DNA from: Tubulanus polymorphus
Taxonomy: Eukaryota > Nemertea > Palaeonemertea > Tubulaniformes > Tubulanidae
Direction of reading: 5' to 3'
Assembly: GCF_964204645.1 (NCBI RefSeq)
Contig: NC_134030.1
Span: 4,689,855-4,753,854, forward strand
DNA: 64,000 bases
The notes below the pieces were generated by a model. The model worked only from the letters and a program-made list of their open reading frames with translations, was not told the DNA's origin and did not search any database. A program made the translations under genes and the position numbers. Every line of letters begins with the position of its first letter. Position 1 is the stretch's first letter. Below are positions 14,508 to 24,384 of the stretch, one piece after another.

Positions 14508-15539
14508 ATGACTGGAAACGTAACTGTCGTCACCACTACGACGACTACTGTTACTACTCCGCAGTATGTTTGTCCATTAAACGGACTCCAAATACGAAAA
14601 CATAAGCTTCAAATATACTTCATTCTTCCCGTATGTATCATGGGAATATGCTTCAATATTTTCAGCTCCTTGGTTTTTAGGAAAATGTCTGATAGCGGGC
14701 AGGCAATGCGTCTCCTCATCCTCGTAGCACTGTCGGATATCATTTATCTTTCAAATACATTTTTAGACGGTCCGTTCCGTCATTTAATATTCAGAGCGAT
14801 CTTCGGTGACCTCATGTTTTATCGACCAGATTTTGCGGTTTTTCCGCTGTGGAACTGGATACGAATTGCGTCCTACAAGTCGACAGTGACGATCCGCAAT
14901 TGGATGGTAGTTCTAACAGCTGTCGTTAGATGTCTCCACGTGTTATTTCCGTTCTGGTCTCGGCGTTGTATCGATAAGAAACGGATCCATATTTGCACGT
15001 CCATTATTATTGTTATTTCGGCAGCTGTGTACGTGCCTCGTTATTTTGGTGGGAGAATAGGCACTGAAAAATGCCGCGGTGCTCCGCCACACTTTCCCCG
15101 TTTCAAGTTATTCAAACGAAGTAAAACCATTCATTACGTAGGCACTTGGATATATATGTTACTAACTATATCCATCCCAGCAGCGATTATCTTGTTCTCA
15201 AACGCAATTCTCTTATGGTCAGTATACAGGTCGTTTCAACTACGAAAATCAATATCTACCGAAAAAAACAATGGACGTTCGTCCAGGAAGACTAAAGCGA
15301 CACAACTAGTTTTAATAGCGACTTCTGTGTATCTGATTTGTGAATTACCACCTCTCATCACGAGGGTATGTAACTACTTCGTCAAAGTTAATTGGAATCC
15401 ATTTCTGTTAGAAACTATATTCGTAGTTATAAATAATCTACCACCGATCGACTCGGCCATTAATTGCGTGATTTATTTACTTGCTAGTAGACAATTTCGG
15501 ACAATGGCGAAAACGATGTGCTTTAAAAGTATTTCCTAA
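14508..15539 (+). CDS. Rhodopsin-class GPCR, left duplicate
   Basis: A single-exon, 343-residue seven-helix receptor. The ATG at 14508 opens a short N-terminus with a sequon (GNVT) and a Thr run. TM1 starts at about IYFILPVCIMGIC. TM2 contains LLILVALSDIIYL, keeping the helix-2 Leu/Asp pattern. At the end of TM3 the usual D/ERY is replaced by VVRC (LTAVVRCLHVLFPFW). TM7 reads DSAINCVIYLL, so NPxxY has become NCVIY. The open frame extends upstream without an ATG that the sister copy supports. It resembles the peptide-receptor-like orphan class A GPCRs expanded in invertebrates; the ligand is unknown. It differs from its twin (21765-22802) at few residues and is convergent with the orphan aquaporin exon. 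Confidence 0.85.
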   Translation: MTGNVTVVTTTTTTVTTPQYVCPLNGLQIRKHKLQIYFILPVCIMGICFNIFSSLVFRKMSDSGQAMRLLILVALSDIIYLSNTFLDGPFRHLIFRAIFGDLMFYRPDFAVFPLWNWIRIASYKSTVTIRNWMVVLTAVVRCLHVLFPFWSRRCIDKKRIHICTSIIIVISAAVYVPRYFGGRIGTEKCRGAPPHFPRFKLFKRSKTIHYVGTWIYMLLTISIPAAIILFSNAILLWSVYRSFQLRKSISTEKNNGRSSRKTKATQLVLIATSVYLICELPPLITRVCNYFVKVNWNPFLLETIFVVINNLPPIDSAINCVIYLLASRQFRTMAKTMCFKSIS

Positions 15540-15737
15540 CTAACAATATAAACCTTTCGATTTGGGGTCATCCTTGAGTAACACGAAGTGTTGCCCTACC
15601 TATGTACCTTTCCTTCGTCCTTAATCAACTACACTTCGGTTGTAGAATCGACTCTCTGTGTCGAAAGAATAGCATTGGGACAAATTACCACATCTATAGA
15701 CTGTATTGTCTTTATTGTTTAGCAGAAAGGGGTATTT

Positions 15738-15948
15738 TTACAGTTTCGTTAGATCCGTTTCATTTGACTGAGTGCAGTACGATATCGACGAACATGAAAA
15801 CTTGACTTCGTCAAGGTCTACGAGTTCATCGTTCACTTCATTGTCTAGATGAATCCCGATTACAAGAGGATACACGACAGTTGCGAACAGACTTCCGATC
15901 AGTGGTCCGATTAGCGGAATCCAAAACCAGCAGTTGTAGTTACGAAAA
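15738..15948 (-). pseudogene. Orphan terminal aquaporin exon
   Basis: This matches exon 6 of the intact aquaporin (23004-23211) and ends in the same TDLTKL-stop. It contains the last transmembrane stretch WIPLIGPLIGSLFATVVYP. A 3-bp insertion adds one Cys after the first Asn-Tyr-Asn. The acceptor is still AG (CGCAG instead of CACAG). Exons 1-5 are absent: homology ends in the intron about 60 bp beyond the acceptor, where element DNA begins. It is therefore a duplicated gene fragment and probably not expressed as an aquaporin. Confidence 0.88.
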
Positions 15949-16118
15949 CTGCGAAAAGAAACGCAAAGATCATTTAACAAAGATAATTTCAAATATGCAA
16001 GATACAAATTAGTGGGGTGATGATGAAGATGACTAAAGATTTTCTTATGGAACAAAAATTAAAATCTAGATGAAATTTTTAAAATATTTTCTATAGAAGA
16101 TCATACACCAGAATATAA

Positions 16119-16603
16119 TGCAATGGCTTGAAAAAATGAAAAAAATAGAAAATGAAAATGGTGAAATAACTAAGAAAGATATAATAAAAAGAATTATTCC
16201 GTCAACATGTAACACAAAAGAAAAGTAAATGTATTTATATTTATCATTTAAAGATTATTATTAGAAACCTTAATTAACAAAAGAAGATGTGGAAAATATA
16301 AAAGAAACATTCACAAACATATTAAAATATAATGTGCATATAAGAATAACAGATTCAATTAATTATGAATTCTTTTTAAATAAGATTGTAAATTTTTCAA
16401 ACATCGATATTATAATTCCATTTGATGAATTAACAAACAAAAAGAAACAAAGAGACCGAGATGAAATGTGGTACAATATAGAACTTTATTTAAATGAGAA
16501 AAATGAAATGAAAGAACCTAAAGAAATTATAGAAAAACAATTAAATGAAAATGAAGAAACCACTAGTGATTTCGAGTATGATGATATTGATTTCATGTTT
16601 TAA
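16119..16603 (+). pseudogene. Degenerate element ORF, unknown function
   Basis: The longest open piece is 16289-16603, about 104 codons. It is rich in Lys, Glu, Asn and Ile and ends with an acidic tail (TSDFEYDDIDFMF). The first codon of that open piece is GTG in mid-frame, and related coding-like sequence continues upstream (a 37-codon piece beginning with MQWLEKMKK near 16119) across stop codons. It is the decayed 3' part of a longer gene. No family is recognised; composition ties it to the polymerase relic. Its TAA at 16601-16603 overlaps the polymerase stop on the other strand. Confidence 0.5.
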
Positions 16604-19600
16604 TCACCATAAGGTAATGTTTTTATTCCATCACCCAAAATATGTCTTTTATCATCGAATGGATTTAAGCTAGTTTTTTCAACTTCATTAATGTACATCT
16701 CGTGATCTTCTGATCTGAAACAATTAATTTTATGTTTCATTACAATTTAATTATATAAACATTTTATATTCTCTTGAAATTCTATATGTTTAGCAACCAA
16801 ATGCTTTGTTATTCCTTTTAACTTTTTAGCTTCATGATCTTTTGTTCTATAACTATACATTTTACTTCTTATCCCAACAAATTCATGATAATTCATGATA
16901 AAATAATTCATGATCTTTTGGATAATTGCTTAAGTCAAAATGATGTTTTAATGTTTTAAAAGTCTTTTGTTATATCATTTATTTTGATTTTTAGTATGTA
17001 CGCATCCGTATTGACCGCTATTAATGGAAATCCACAGTTAAGTTTCCCATCTTCAGTTGATAAATCATAAACATTATCTGATGGGTTATATATTTCAAAT
17101 AAATCTTTAACTTCTTCAGTTATTTCTTTTTCTGTATGCCTTAGATTAAAACAATTTGGCTTAGATTTAATCAATCCAATATTCATATCAAATTCTAATG
17201 AATTGCATAATATATTTTATCCTGCTAGAACAACTTTTCCTTTTTGAGCAAAAGATACTGATTTGTGGTTTTTACATCTTTTTGAACCATCTGCTGTGTA
17301 GAATCCTATAAAATACCATTTAACATAATTATACACACCTGCTGAACCATCTCCCATAAAAAATCCTTTAATAAAATATTATTTTTCTTCTAATGTTTCT
17401 GGTTCTATATTATAGATATTATTAATTATTTCATCAAATGACATATGATTCATTCTTGGATAAAATCTTTTATGTAATAATTCATCTCCAATATTTATAT
17501 CAGTTGGTTTTATTTCATCACCATTTTGTTTAATTAAACTATGATCTTCAGTAACATCTACAAACCCTAATTTAGTTCTAACTCTATAAATCTTTTTATT
17601 TGTTTTATGTCTAATTATATTCTTTAATTTTTTCCATCCATTTCTTGTCCAAACATCCCTTAATCCATTTATTTGTATTAATTCTTTTTCACGATATGAA
17701 ATATAAAGTTCATTTTGATTAGGCATTATTTCTGAAATTCTTCTTATTAATATTTGATTATCATATTTTAATAATATTAGAGTATCAGCTGTAACAGAAT
17801 CAAAATATAATATTTCAATATGCTTTTCCCCAAAAAGTGGTTGTAAAACATTATAATAAAAATCATACATTAATAATTTTGATACTTCTAAAACAGTTGA
17901 ACCTATGAGTATAGGTTTATTTAATTTCATTGACGTTCTTTTTAATTTTACTGCTGTTAAATAATCTTCAAATCTTTTATTTCCTAAGTGGCTATGACTT
18001 GATTGTAAATGTCTCAATCGTTCAGAATTATTTACTAATTCAATTTCATTTCTATTTCTAATATTTTCACATGTTTTTCCATAAAAACTATTATGCATTA
18101 ATTTTAAAAAACCTTTTTCAAAGTCTGTTTTAGATATTGTTCTCTGTTGAGTATTGAAATCTATATATTTTTCTAACCACTTCGATTGATTAAATTCAAT
18201 ATATCTATGTACTTTCTTTAATTTCATTCCTTGTTTTAGATAAAATTATAACATTCTTTAATGAACAATATAATTGTATTGATTATTTTGTGTTGATATT
18301 AATTTTTCAGTAAAAACATGATCTTTCGTTTGTATTTTTTTCTGATATTCACTTAGATAACTATCATCTACGGCTAAATGTTCTGGGCAATAAGGTAAGT
18401 TTCTTGTTTTAAACTTTATGTTACCTGGATATTCTAAATCAACTACAAAGAAATAACCAATTGGAGCATCATCTTCTAAACTCATAATTGCGCTTTCCCA
18501 ATTAGTTTTATCATCATTTTCAACTTCTGTTAGTATAAAATTTTTATATGGTTGAGGTTGCATCATCGCCCAGCCATAAAAATTAGTTGCGTCAATATAT
18601 AATAATTTATATTCATCATTTGCTTTAAAATACCTATCTCCCATAACACCACTAATTCCACCTATAATTAATTTTTCAAATAATAAAACTATGTCTGGTT
18701 CTTATAATACATCTAATTCTACATTTGTATATTTTAAACCACATTGCCAAGTTGAACCGGGACTAGAGTAGCAATAACAAGGATCAATTTAAAATGATTT
18801 ATATTAACTTCTCTAACTTTTTCAAATATGTCAGCCTATATCATAACATCTGATTTCAAGTATAAATCTACTAATTCACCATGATTTTTTACCTTAAAAT
18901 GATTCCAAGTATTTAATGTTCTATTAAAAACTTTCACATACTCATTTTTTAATTGATCATCAAATTGTTCTTTTAATAATTCTGTTACATCAAAATCATC
19001 GTGTGTTTTATAAAATGAATAAGGAATTGCACCTTTATATCTCAATAATTTAAAATCTTGTTAATTTGGATAATAATGTCGAGTAATAACAAAATCATTA
19101 TCAACTAAACTTTTTCCTAAATTATCTAATGAACTTGCTAGAAATCTATAAGAATCTAAGAATGTAATGCAACCAAATTGAAATGAAATACAATTTTCAG
19201 ATGTTTTAGCTAATAGTTTAAAATCATATTTTCTTACATTTTAATCATTTATAGCATTATATTCTTCTATTTCTTGATTAATTGCACCTAATTTTCCTGA
19301 TAATTGTTTTATAAACAAGTGGGTATCATACCCTGATAAATTATGAAATAATATTGGTACGAAATCAACATTTTTAGCTTGTAAATTACAATCTTCATGA
19401 GCATCTCCACGATATTTTGAATTTAAATGATCATGACCTGTAACTTTTTTATCAAATGAATAAAAACGTCTTTCACAGTAACAACAATGAGTTGCATAAT
19501 TAAAATCAATTTCATCTCCTTTTGTCATAACTATTCTTCTATTTTTGTTTAATAATTGTGCAAAATCACTTTCTAATTCAATTATTTTATTACAAAAATC

Positions 19601-21300
19601 ATTTACTACATCTTCACCTCCTAAAGAAATATATTGACTTTCATATAATTCAGGATAATTTGATTTTATATAAATTCCATAAGCAGCAGCTCTTTGATGA
19701 ACTTTATTAATTGTATTTATGATTGGTGGGTCTTGAATAATGTCTTCATTTAATTCATTTCCTTTGTCCATTGATTTTAAAAATTGCTTTTTGTGGTATA
19801 TTTCTTTTTTGATCAGTTAATATTTTATTCAACGATTCAAAATCCCTACAAATTAGAAATGGCACTATATTTTTAAATTTATTATGCGTAAATCTCAATT
19901 CATAATCTTTTTCTGTTGGCATTATAAATTTGCAAAAATCTTTATTATCACATAATTCTTTATGTTTTAATAATGCATTCTCAGTCAAAAATTTTGATAA
20001 ACATTTTCTACATAGACAAATTTTACGATGGTGATCACTTTCTGTTCTAAAAAATAAATCTATTTGTTTTAACCACATAAAATGTTCATTTTCATCTTTC
20101 ATCTTTATAACAAATCTATGACATTTTCATCATCATAATATTCTGTTAAATATAAAGCTTCTAATGTATAATCTTTAATATTTTCACCTTTTGTCTCTGG
20201 TTATTGCATTAATTCGACAACATTTATTTTTAAATTATTAACTTTTTCTATTTTAGGTATCATCTTTATAGTAACTGGATATTGGTCAATTTTATATAAT
20301 GTTTCATATTTCCGGTAATCTGTTATTCTAAAACTATGCGTTATATCTTCTGTTGGGTATAAACAACTAATAATTGACCATAGAAAACATTTATTATCTT
20401 CATTTTGAACATTTATTACTGCTTTTGTTGTAAATGGTAATTTAATATAAGATGATGCTTTAATATCCTTTTCTGTTGTAAAGTTTGAATCATTTTTAAA
20501 CATTTTATGACTTTTTGATGTTTTATCTCTTTTTGTATTATAAATATTTAAATCTAGAAATATAATTTCATCCAATGTTAAACCAGAACCCTCAAATATC
20601 TTTCCTCAATATGACGTTTGAATTCATTAATTATTTTTTCTAATTTCTCTTTTATATGTGTTTCTGAAATTATTTCTTCAGAATATGTTTGAATATTATA
20701 ATCCATTTTTTCTTCTGACGTTATAAAACTTACTTTTCCAGAAATACTAATTTTTGGATAATCAACATCTGTAACAAAGTCAATTATTTTTTCCATTATT
20801 TCAATATATTTGCTATAATCTTCTCTTGTTGTACCTTTAAAAAATCCAAATAATATAGCTGCAGGACCAATTTTACTACGAAATGTTTCTAAAATTTCAA
20901 TTGTATCTTTTATTTCTAGGGAATCGATACAATTTCTAACATATTCCATATAAGGTTTATTTGAAATAGATTTAGTTTTTGAAGCTGGTTTTTTTACTTG
21001 TTGAGGTTTATCATCAAAATATTCTGTTCCTAAAATATTTTTATCTAAATTTTGTTGGTGTTTTTGTGATTCGAGATGTCTTTTATAATTCTTTTTTTTG
21101 CTATAAATTCATTACAAACATTACATTTAATTTCATCTTCATTTAATCGTTCTTTTTTTCATTGGAATTTTCTGGAGTTTCAAAATCTATAACATTTTTT
21201 TTAATGATTTGCAATTTTTTCATGTTGAGATTTATGTGATTAATCCATATATTTTTTACAATATGCACAATTATATTGATTTTTATTAACATCATTGTTT
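16600..21300 (-). pseudogene. Family B DNA polymerase (Polinton/adintovirus type), broken, with intein
   Basis: The relic of a protein-primed-type DNA polymerase. N to C: a CxxC...H zinc-finger-like piece (about 21.25 kb); the upstream module with SSYIKLP and NKCFLWSIISCLYP (20.2-20.6 kb); a second Cys/His finger CLCRKC (20.0 kb); exonuclease motif I as CRDFES (19.85 kb); an HNH-like stretch GHDHLNSKYRGDAHEDCN and exonuclease II FHNLSGYDTH (19.3-19.45 kb); exonuclease III region FLDSYRFL (19.16 kb); polymerase motif A YIDATNFYGWAM (18.6 kb); motif B KLMHNSFYGKT (18.1 kb); motif C split as YFD / TDA around an intein (17010-17798); C-terminus LGDGIKTLPYGD. Breaks: frameshifts near 20590, 20105, 19765 and 18.8 kb and just past 16956, plus stops at 20201, 19241, near 19060, 18258, 17379, 17217 and 16956. 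The order of motifs is that of Pfam DNA_pol_B_2 proteins. It cannot make a functional enzyme as read. Confidence 0.88.
17010..17798 (-). other. Intein inserted in polymerase motif C, with homing-endonuclease remnant
   Basis: A 263-codon insertion in one uninterrupted phase splits the polymerase motif C between YFD and TDA. Its first residue is Ser (SVTADT). A block-B-like VTEDHSL follows with the T-x-x-H signature. Two LAGLIDADG-like (DOD) motifs come next: GFFMGDGSAG (17337-17366) and IGFYTADGSK (17280-17309). The C-terminal blocks are VYDLSTEDGKL and GFPLIAVN, ending in Asn, followed by extein Thr. Placement equals the pol-c site known for PolB inteins of giant viruses and archaea. The two DOD motifs are only about 10 residues apart, so the endonuclease core appears to have lost most of its middle. 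In-frame TAA codons lie at 17379-17381 and 17217-17219. The penultimate His is Val. It is probably extinct; the identity as an intein looks firm. Confidence 0.9.
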
Positions 21301-21397
21301 TCTGTCTGTCTCCCATTCATTAGGAAAAATTACTTATGGTGATGAGTGATTGTCGCTCTCTCGCTCTCTGGTATGAAACCCACATTCACCAATTACT

Positions 21398-23273
21398 AAT
21401 GTGAATCTGGTGTGCCATCGATCTATTTTGGAGTGCTGTTTTGGGAAGATACGTACCACAACGAGTGATTATTGAGGACTCATTGGGCACAAGGCCTTGC
21501 TTGGAATTGAACATATGACGTAACATCATATTTTCAGTAGAACTAAATCTATATACCTTTATCAAAAATGTCGCCCATCACCGTTGTCTGAAGCATATTA
21601 CATATATATTATATTTGGGTATGCTGATTTTGCTAGGAATAGCAAGAACGAAATCCTACTCGTTTCACAAATTATACGTATTCGCAAATTATATACGTAC
21701 AATATCATACGAGGAAAATTCAACACAACTGTGAAATTGTTATATGCATACACCATCGAACATTATGGAATGGACTGGAAACATAACTGTCGTCACCACT
21801 ACGACGACTACTGTTACTACTCCGCAGTATGTTTGTCCATTTCACGGACTCCAAATACGGAAACATAAGGTTCAAATATACTTCATTCTTCCCGTATGTA
21901 TAATAGGAATATGCTTCAATATTTTCAGCTCCTTGGTTTTTAGGAAAATGTCTGATAGCGGGCAGGCAATGCGTCTCCTCATCCTCGTAGCACTGTCGGA
22001 TATCATTTATCTTTCAAATACATTTTTAGACGGTCCGTTCCGTCATTTAGTATTCAGAGCAATCTACGGTGACCTCATGTTTCATCGACCAGATTTTGCG
22101 GTTTTTCCGCTGTGGAACTGGATACGAATTGCGTCCTACAAGTCGACAGTGACGATCCGCAATTGGATGGTAGTTCTAACGGCTGTCGTTAGATGTCTCC
22201 ACGTGTTATTTCCGTTCTGGTCTCGGCGTTGTATCGATAAGAAACGGATCCATATTTGCACGTCCATTATTATTGTTATTTCGGCAGCTGTGTACGTGCC
22301 TCGTTATTTCGGCGGGAGAATAGGCACTGAAAAATGCCGCGGCGCTCCGCCAAACTTTCCTCGTTTCAAGGTATTCAAACGAAGTAAAACCATTGATTAC
22401 GTAGGCACTTGGATATATATGTTACTAACTATATCCATCCCAGCAGCGATTATCTTGTTCTCAAACGCGATTCTCTTATGGTCAGTATACAGGTCGTTTA
22501 AACTACGAAAATCAATGTCTACCGAAAAAAACAATGGAGGTTCGCCCAGGAAGACTAAAGCGACACAATTGGTTTTAATAGCGACTTCTGTGTATCTGAT
22601 TTGTGAATTACCACCTCTCATCACGAGGATATGTAACTACTTCGTAAAAGTTGATTGGAATCCATTACTGCTACAAACTATATTCGTAGTTATAAATAAT
22701 CTACCACCGATCGACTCGGCCATTAATTGCGTGATTTATTTACTTGCTAGTAGACAATTTCGGACAACGGCGAAAACGATGTGCTTTAAAAGTATTTCCT
22801 AACTAACAATATAAACCTTTCGCTTTGGGGTCATCCTTGAATAACAACAAAGTGTTGCCCTACCTATGTACCGTTCCTTCGTCCTTAATTTACTACACTT
22901 CGGTTGTAAAATCGACACTCTGTGTCGAAAGAATAGCGTTGTAACAAATATTACAACATCTATAGTCTGTTTTATCTTTATTGTTAAGCAGAAAAAGGTA
23001 TTTTTAGAGTTTCGTTAGATCCGTTTCATTTGACTCTGTGCAATACGAAAGCGACGAACATGAAAACTTCACTTCGTCGATGTCTACGAGTTCATCGTTC
23101 ACTTCATTGTCTAGATGAATCCCGATTACAAGAGGATACACGACAGTTGCGAGCAGACCTCCGATCAGTGGTCCGATTAGCGGAATCCAAAACCAGTTGT
23201 AGTTACGAAAACTGTGAAAAGAAACGCAAATATCATTTAACAAAGATAATTCAAATATGCGAGATACAAATTA
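21398..23273. repeat. Segmental duplication, right copy
   Basis: The 1876-bp partner of 14038-16011 carries the second GPCR and exon 6 of the intact aquaporin. Its left edge abuts a short (CT)-rich piece and then element DNA; its right edge runs into aquaporin intron 5 and the rest of that gene. Because the aquaporin is complete only here, this copy is likely the original location. Confidence 0.92.
21765..22802 (+). CDS. Rhodopsin-class GPCR, right duplicate
   Basis: A single-exon, 345-residue twin of the GPCR at 14508-15539. The ATG at 21765 (MEWTGNITVV) is preferred over one seven codons upstream because it fits a short N-terminus with a sequon and Thr run. The same changes from consensus are present: VVRC in place of D/ERY and NCVIY in place of NPxxY. 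Basic loop segments (WSRRCIDKKR, and RSFKLRKS in the third cytoplasmic loop) support seven-helix topology. Substitutions against the twin are few and mostly conservative, so both copies look selected or very recent. The ligand is unknown. The gene is tail to tail with the aquaporin. Confidence 0.87.
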   Translation: MEWTGNITVVTTTTTTVTTPQYVCPFHGLQIRKHKVQIYFILPVCIIGICFNIFSSLVFRKMSDSGQAMRLLILVALSDIIYLSNTFLDGPFRHLVFRAIYGDLMFHRPDFAVFPLWNWIRIASYKSTVTIRNWMVVLTAVVRCLHVLFPFWSRRCIDKKRIHICTSIIIVISAAVYVPRYFGGRIGTEKCRGAPPNFPRFKVFKRSKTIDYVGTWIYMLLTISIPAAIILFSNAILLWSVYRSFKLRKSMSTEKNNGGSPRKTKATQLVLIATSVYLICELPPLITRICNYFVKVDWNPLLLQTIFVVINNLPPIDSAINCVIYLLASRQFRTTAKTMCFKSIS

Positions 23274-24384
23274 ACACATAAATAAGTGTAATGCCTTGCT
23301 TACCTGAATGTTTCTAGGCCCCACCCGAAGATGGCTGTGAATATTCTGGGACCTAGATCTCTGGCAGGATTGATCGCGTAACCGCAATTATAACCGAACG
23401 AGATTCCCAAAAGAAATACGATGAATCCTACAATAACCGGCACGAGTCCTGATGATGGATTTACACCGTGTTTATGATCGGTTACAGCCAGTACGCAAAT
23501 AACCAACAACATCGTACCAACTATCTGAAATATGAAAACAAATTATTGCTCTATCAATTTGTACTTCATATTAAGATATGAAAATCAATTGCCCAAAACT
23601 ACTGAAATAATTTATGAGTTTTAATTTGACATTTACTTGATCGCCAAGTCCAGTTGCCCACGTAACGTGATCCAATGGATACGTGCTGAAAATACCGGCA
23701 GTTGCTAATGGTCCGGTCACACTTCTATTTCCACCATCAAAATTATTCAGTCCATCTATGGTAAAACAACGGGATCAGTTTCTCATAAGTTGATAGAAAG
23801 AACTTGTTATGTCTTTGAAGAATTGTGGATTTTTTTCTTACCCAGATAAACGAAATAAACAAGTATCGAAGACAGAAAAGAGCCGATAGTTTGAGCGATG
23901 ACGTATGCAGGTAAATAGCGCCACCTGAGCTTCCCTAAAACTGCCATCGCGAGTGACACCGCTGGGTTCAAATGTCCACCTAGATAAAACAGACATCGAT
24001 ATAAAAGAAACGACTGTATCATCCTGAGCGGTGACATTGTGGCTGCGCAGGCCAATATACGTGACATGTTGTTGTAGTTGTACTTTACCAGAAGCTCCCG
24101 TTGATACAAACACTCCCATCGCTGCGCCCAGTCCGTACCCCCAGTTTACAGAAATATATGTCCCCATTTCCTTGTTGCTTAATACGGACTGCGCCACGGA
24201 TCCATTGCCAAATGCCTGCAAAAACGTATCGTTAAATAAATCGACCAAGCGCTGGAGGACATGGATACAGACAGAATCATTTACTTACGCAGAGCAAGCA
24301 AGTCCCTAGAATCTCAGCCAGAAATGCCCTTCCAATTGGGCTTTTAATCGCGATTCTGTTTTTAAATCGGTCGTACCAAACCAT
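23004..24384 (-). CDS. Aquaglyceroporin
   Basis: A membrane channel of the MIP family for glycerol and water, 302 residues from six exons: 24384-24289, 24215-24089, 23979-23842, 23755-23637, 23524-23304 and 23211-23004, all with GT/AG borders and consistent phase. The ATG at 24384 gives a short cytoplasmic N-terminus and then TM1 (FLAEILGTCLLC). The first pore loop is GGHLNPAVSLAM. The second is GYAINPARDLGPR; the Asp after NPAR is characteristic of glycerol-permeable aquaporins. The tail ends in an acidic, Ser-rich cytoplasmic stretch. Length is normal for AQP3/7/9/10-like proteins. It is divergent with the 25536 gene across 1.15 kb and tail to tail with the right GPCR. Its last exon is duplicated at 15738-15948. 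Confidence 0.9.

Larger units (their letters stand above)
14038..16011. repeat. Segmental duplication, left copy
   Basis: This 1974-bp segment matches 21398-23273 nearly base for base by eye. It starts at AATGTGAATCTGATGTGCC and ends at GATACAAATTA. It holds a GPCR gene (plus) and the terminal exon of an aquaporin (minus). About 100 bp just upstream of the GPCR ATG is present only here, which explains the length difference. Immediately after its right edge the sequence turns into AT-rich element DNA. Confidence 0.92.
16012..21397. mobile_element. Decayed Polinton/adintovirus-like element fragment
   Basis: A 5.4-kb very AT-rich island lies exactly between the two copies of the host duplication. 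It holds a protein-primed-type family B DNA polymerase on minus (16600-21300) and a remnant ORF on plus. The two meet tail to tail with overlapping stops at 16600-16603. I found no integrase, capsid, ATPase or protease frame and no convincing terminal inverted repeats, so this is a fragment. Many stops and frameshifts show it is inactive. Whether it came from an integrated virus or a self-synthesising transposon cannot be decided from this piece. Confidence 0.8.

Noticed and set aside
16012-21397. Terminal inverted repeats for the Polinton-like element
   Set aside because: The ends inside the duplication borders were compared by eye; no matching inverted termini were found, so the element is called a fragment.
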